Of a DNA stretch of 64,000 bases, positions 62,699-64,000 are shown one piece after another; the first letter of the stretch is position 1, and the number at the start of each line of letters is the position of its first letter. Source of the DNA: Sphingomicrobium marinum (GTDB lineage Bacteria; Pseudomonadota; Alphaproteobacteria; Sphingomonadales; Sphingomonadaceae). The DNA lies in the NCBI RefSeq assembly GCF_026157105.1, contig NZ_JANPVQ010000001.1, positions 179,501 to 243,500 of the forward strand. The letters run 5' to 3'. The notes below the pieces were generated by a model. The model was not told the origin of the DNA and ran no database searches. It worked only from the letters and a program-made list of their open reading frames with translations. The position numbers and the translations under genes were made by a program.

Positions 62699-64000
62699 GC
62701 GACGATGTTCACCAACCTGTCGGGCACGACAATCACCTTGCGGGGCGGATTGCCGTCGAGCTGCGACTGGATCTTGTCGAGCGCCAGCGCCATTGCCTCG
62801 GCTTCGTCCTTGGGCAGGCCGCGCGCGACCTGGATCTTATCGCGCAGCTTGCCGTTCACCTGCACCACCATCGTCACCTCGTCGTCGACGAGCATCGTGG
62901 GGTCGTGCGTGGGCCATGCCGCGTCGGCGATGAACCCCTCACCGCCGCGCGCTGCTGCTGCCTCTTCGGCAAGATGCGGGGCCATCGGGGCGATGAGCTT
63001 GATCAGCGTGTCGATCGCTTCGTCGCGGCTCGCCGAGCCATCGGCCTTTTCGAGCGTATTCACCAACTCGTAGACCGCCGCGACGGCCTTGTTGAATTGC
63101 AGCCCTTCGATCGCTTCGGTGACGGCCGCGATGGTGCGGTGCATCTTCTGGAGCACCGACTTGTCCTCGCCCTTGCCTTTTTCTGCGTGAGCAAGCCGCC
63201 AGACGCGCTGGACGAAACGCCCCGCGCCCTCAATGCCGCCTTCGGACCATTCGAGATCGCGTTCGGGCGGGCTGTCGGACAGCATGAACCAGCGCACCGC
63301 ATCGGCCCCGTATTTGTCAAGGATCGGGGTGGGATCGACCGTGTTCTTCTTCGACTTGGACATCTTCTCGACGCGGCCGGGGGTAACCCGTTCGCCGTTG
63401 TCCACGCGTGTCCAGTCATCACCCGATCGGGTGACTTCGCCCGGCGACAGCCAGCTGCCGTCAGCCGCCTGGTATGTCTCGTGCGTCACCATGCCCTGCG
63501 TGAACAGGCCGGCAAAGGGTTCGGCGATGTCGACCTTGCCGATATACTGCAGCGCGCGGGTGATGAAGCGGGCGTAGAGCAGGTGCAGGATCGCGTGTTC
63601 GACCCCGCCGATATACTGGCCGACGGGCAGCCATTTTTCGGCCTCGGCCTTGTCGAATGGCTTATCCTTGGGCTGGCTGGCAAAGCGGATGAAGTACCAG
63701 CTCGAATCAACGAAGGTGTCGAGCGTATCGGTTTCGCGCCGCGCAGGCGAACCGCATTCGGGGCAATCGACTTTCCCCCACGTCGGGTGGCGGTCGAGCG
63801 GGTTGCCAGGAATGTCGAAGCTTACGTCATCGGGGAGTATGATCGGCAGTTGATCGCGCGGCACGGGCACGGCGCCACAAGCATCGCAATGTATGATCGG
63901 GATCGGCGTGCCCCAGTAACGCTGGCGGCTGACGCCCCAGTCACGCAGGCGGAACACGGTCTGCCCCTCGCCCCATTTACCGGCCTCGGCGCGCTTGATG
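62695..64000 (-). CDS. leuS: Leucyl-tRNA synthetase, C-terminal part
   Basis: The last 434 residues of LeuRS; the coding frame continues past the right edge (the residues before [16 protein letters not shown] are [14 protein letters not shown]). It has the zinc-type [36 protein letters not shown] with the KMSKS loop, and the anticodon-binding helices. The C-terminus ends [17 protein letters not shown] and [18 protein letters not shown]. The HIGH motif and editing domain lie outside the window. Confidence 0.95.
   Translation of the reverse strand, partial: IKRAEAGKWGEGQTVFRLRDWGVSRQRYWGTPIPIIHCDACGAVPVPRDQLPIILPDDVSFDIPGNPLDRHPTWGKVDCPECGSPARRETDTLDTFVDSSWYFIRFASQPKDKPFDKAEAEKWLPVGQYIGGVEHAILHLLYARFITRALQYIGKVDIAEPFAGLFTQGMVTHETYQAADGSWLSPGEVTRSGDDWTRVDNGERVTPGRVEKMSKSKKNTVDPTPILDKYGADAVRWFMLSDSPPERDLEWSEGGIEGAGRFVQRVWRLAHAEKGKGEDKSVLQKMHRTIAAVTEAIEGLQFNKAVAAVYELVNTLEKADGSASRDEAIDTLIKLIAPMAPHLAEEAAAARGGEGFIADAAWPTHDPTMLVDDEVTMVVQVNGKLRDKIQVARGLPKDEAEAMALALDKIQSQLDGNPPRKVIVVPDRLVNIVA

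Noticed and set aside
1-64000. CRISPR arrays, insertion sequences, prophage or integrase genes
   Set aside because: I looked for spaced direct repeats, transposase motifs and terminal inverted repeats and found none.

Overview
The window is one continuous, high-GC, gene-dense stretch of an alphaproteobacterial chromosome, most likely from the order Sphingomonadales (a Sphingomonas, Sphingomicrobium or Erythrobacter-like organism). This rests on gene content: several TonB-dependent receptors, a COQ9 protein, a ubiquinol-cytochrome c chaperone, MmcB, DUF1491, a YcgN protein, and an origin region with the alphaproteobacterial order maf / hemE / hemJ / rho / mnmE / mnmG / rsmG / parA / parB / holA / lptE / leuS. 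I see no insertion sequences, prophage genes, integrases or CRISPR arrays.

Left part (1-22 kb): the N-terminal half of a MASE1 membrane sensor cut by the window edge; a fasciclin lipoprotein with an RcnB-like Arg/Tyr-rich secreted protein; a TetR regulator divergent from a TonB receptor plus MFS transporter pair with a dyad operator between them; tryptophan catabolism (kynA with a kynureninase-like PLP enzyme); bamE, a bc1-complex chaperone and yceD; ssb; two tandem paralogous TonB-receptor-like proteins; COQ9, a DMT exporter, an old-yellow-enzyme reductase and a SOUL protein; then a riboflavin operon ribD-ribE-ribBX-ribH in which the bifunctional-looking RibBA has lost the GTP cyclohydrolase II residues.

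Middle part (22-36.5 kb): tonB; a nadE / two lipoproteins / gltX operon; prs; rpmI-rplT followed by a strong terminator; pheST; a lipid acyltransferase, a YdcF protein and ftsEX on the minus strand; a zinc-ribbon membrane protein; and a tRNA-Leu(GAG).

The most unusual block is 36.5-41.4 kb on the minus strand: two DUF4402 pilin-like subunits, a PapD-like chaperone and a large usher-like outer-membrane protein. Both subunits keep the C-terminal chaperone-recognition pattern (Gly at position 14 from the end, penultimate Tyr), and a terminator hairpin lies between the main subunit and the chaperone-usher genes. This looks like a non-classical chaperone-usher surface-fibre system.

Right part (41.5-64 kb): msrB, PBP1A, a zinc peptidase, YcgN, an ankyrin protein, mmcB, a SleB-type cell-wall hydrolase, DUF1491, a thioesterase, ptsN, hpf, dnaQ, coaE, aroE and maf lead up to the replication origin. 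The 303 bp between maf and hemE (51822-52124) has all the marks of oriC: an exact DnaA box, several near matches, six GANTC (CcrM) sites within about 200 bp, an AT-rich stretch, and a switch of coding strand on either side. To its right come hemE, hemJ, rho, terC, mnmE, mnmG, rsmG, parA and parB, with two parS sites (one directly after mnmE, one inside rsmG), then holA, lptE and a partial leuS on the minus strand. The segment is therefore a combined origin and centromere region.
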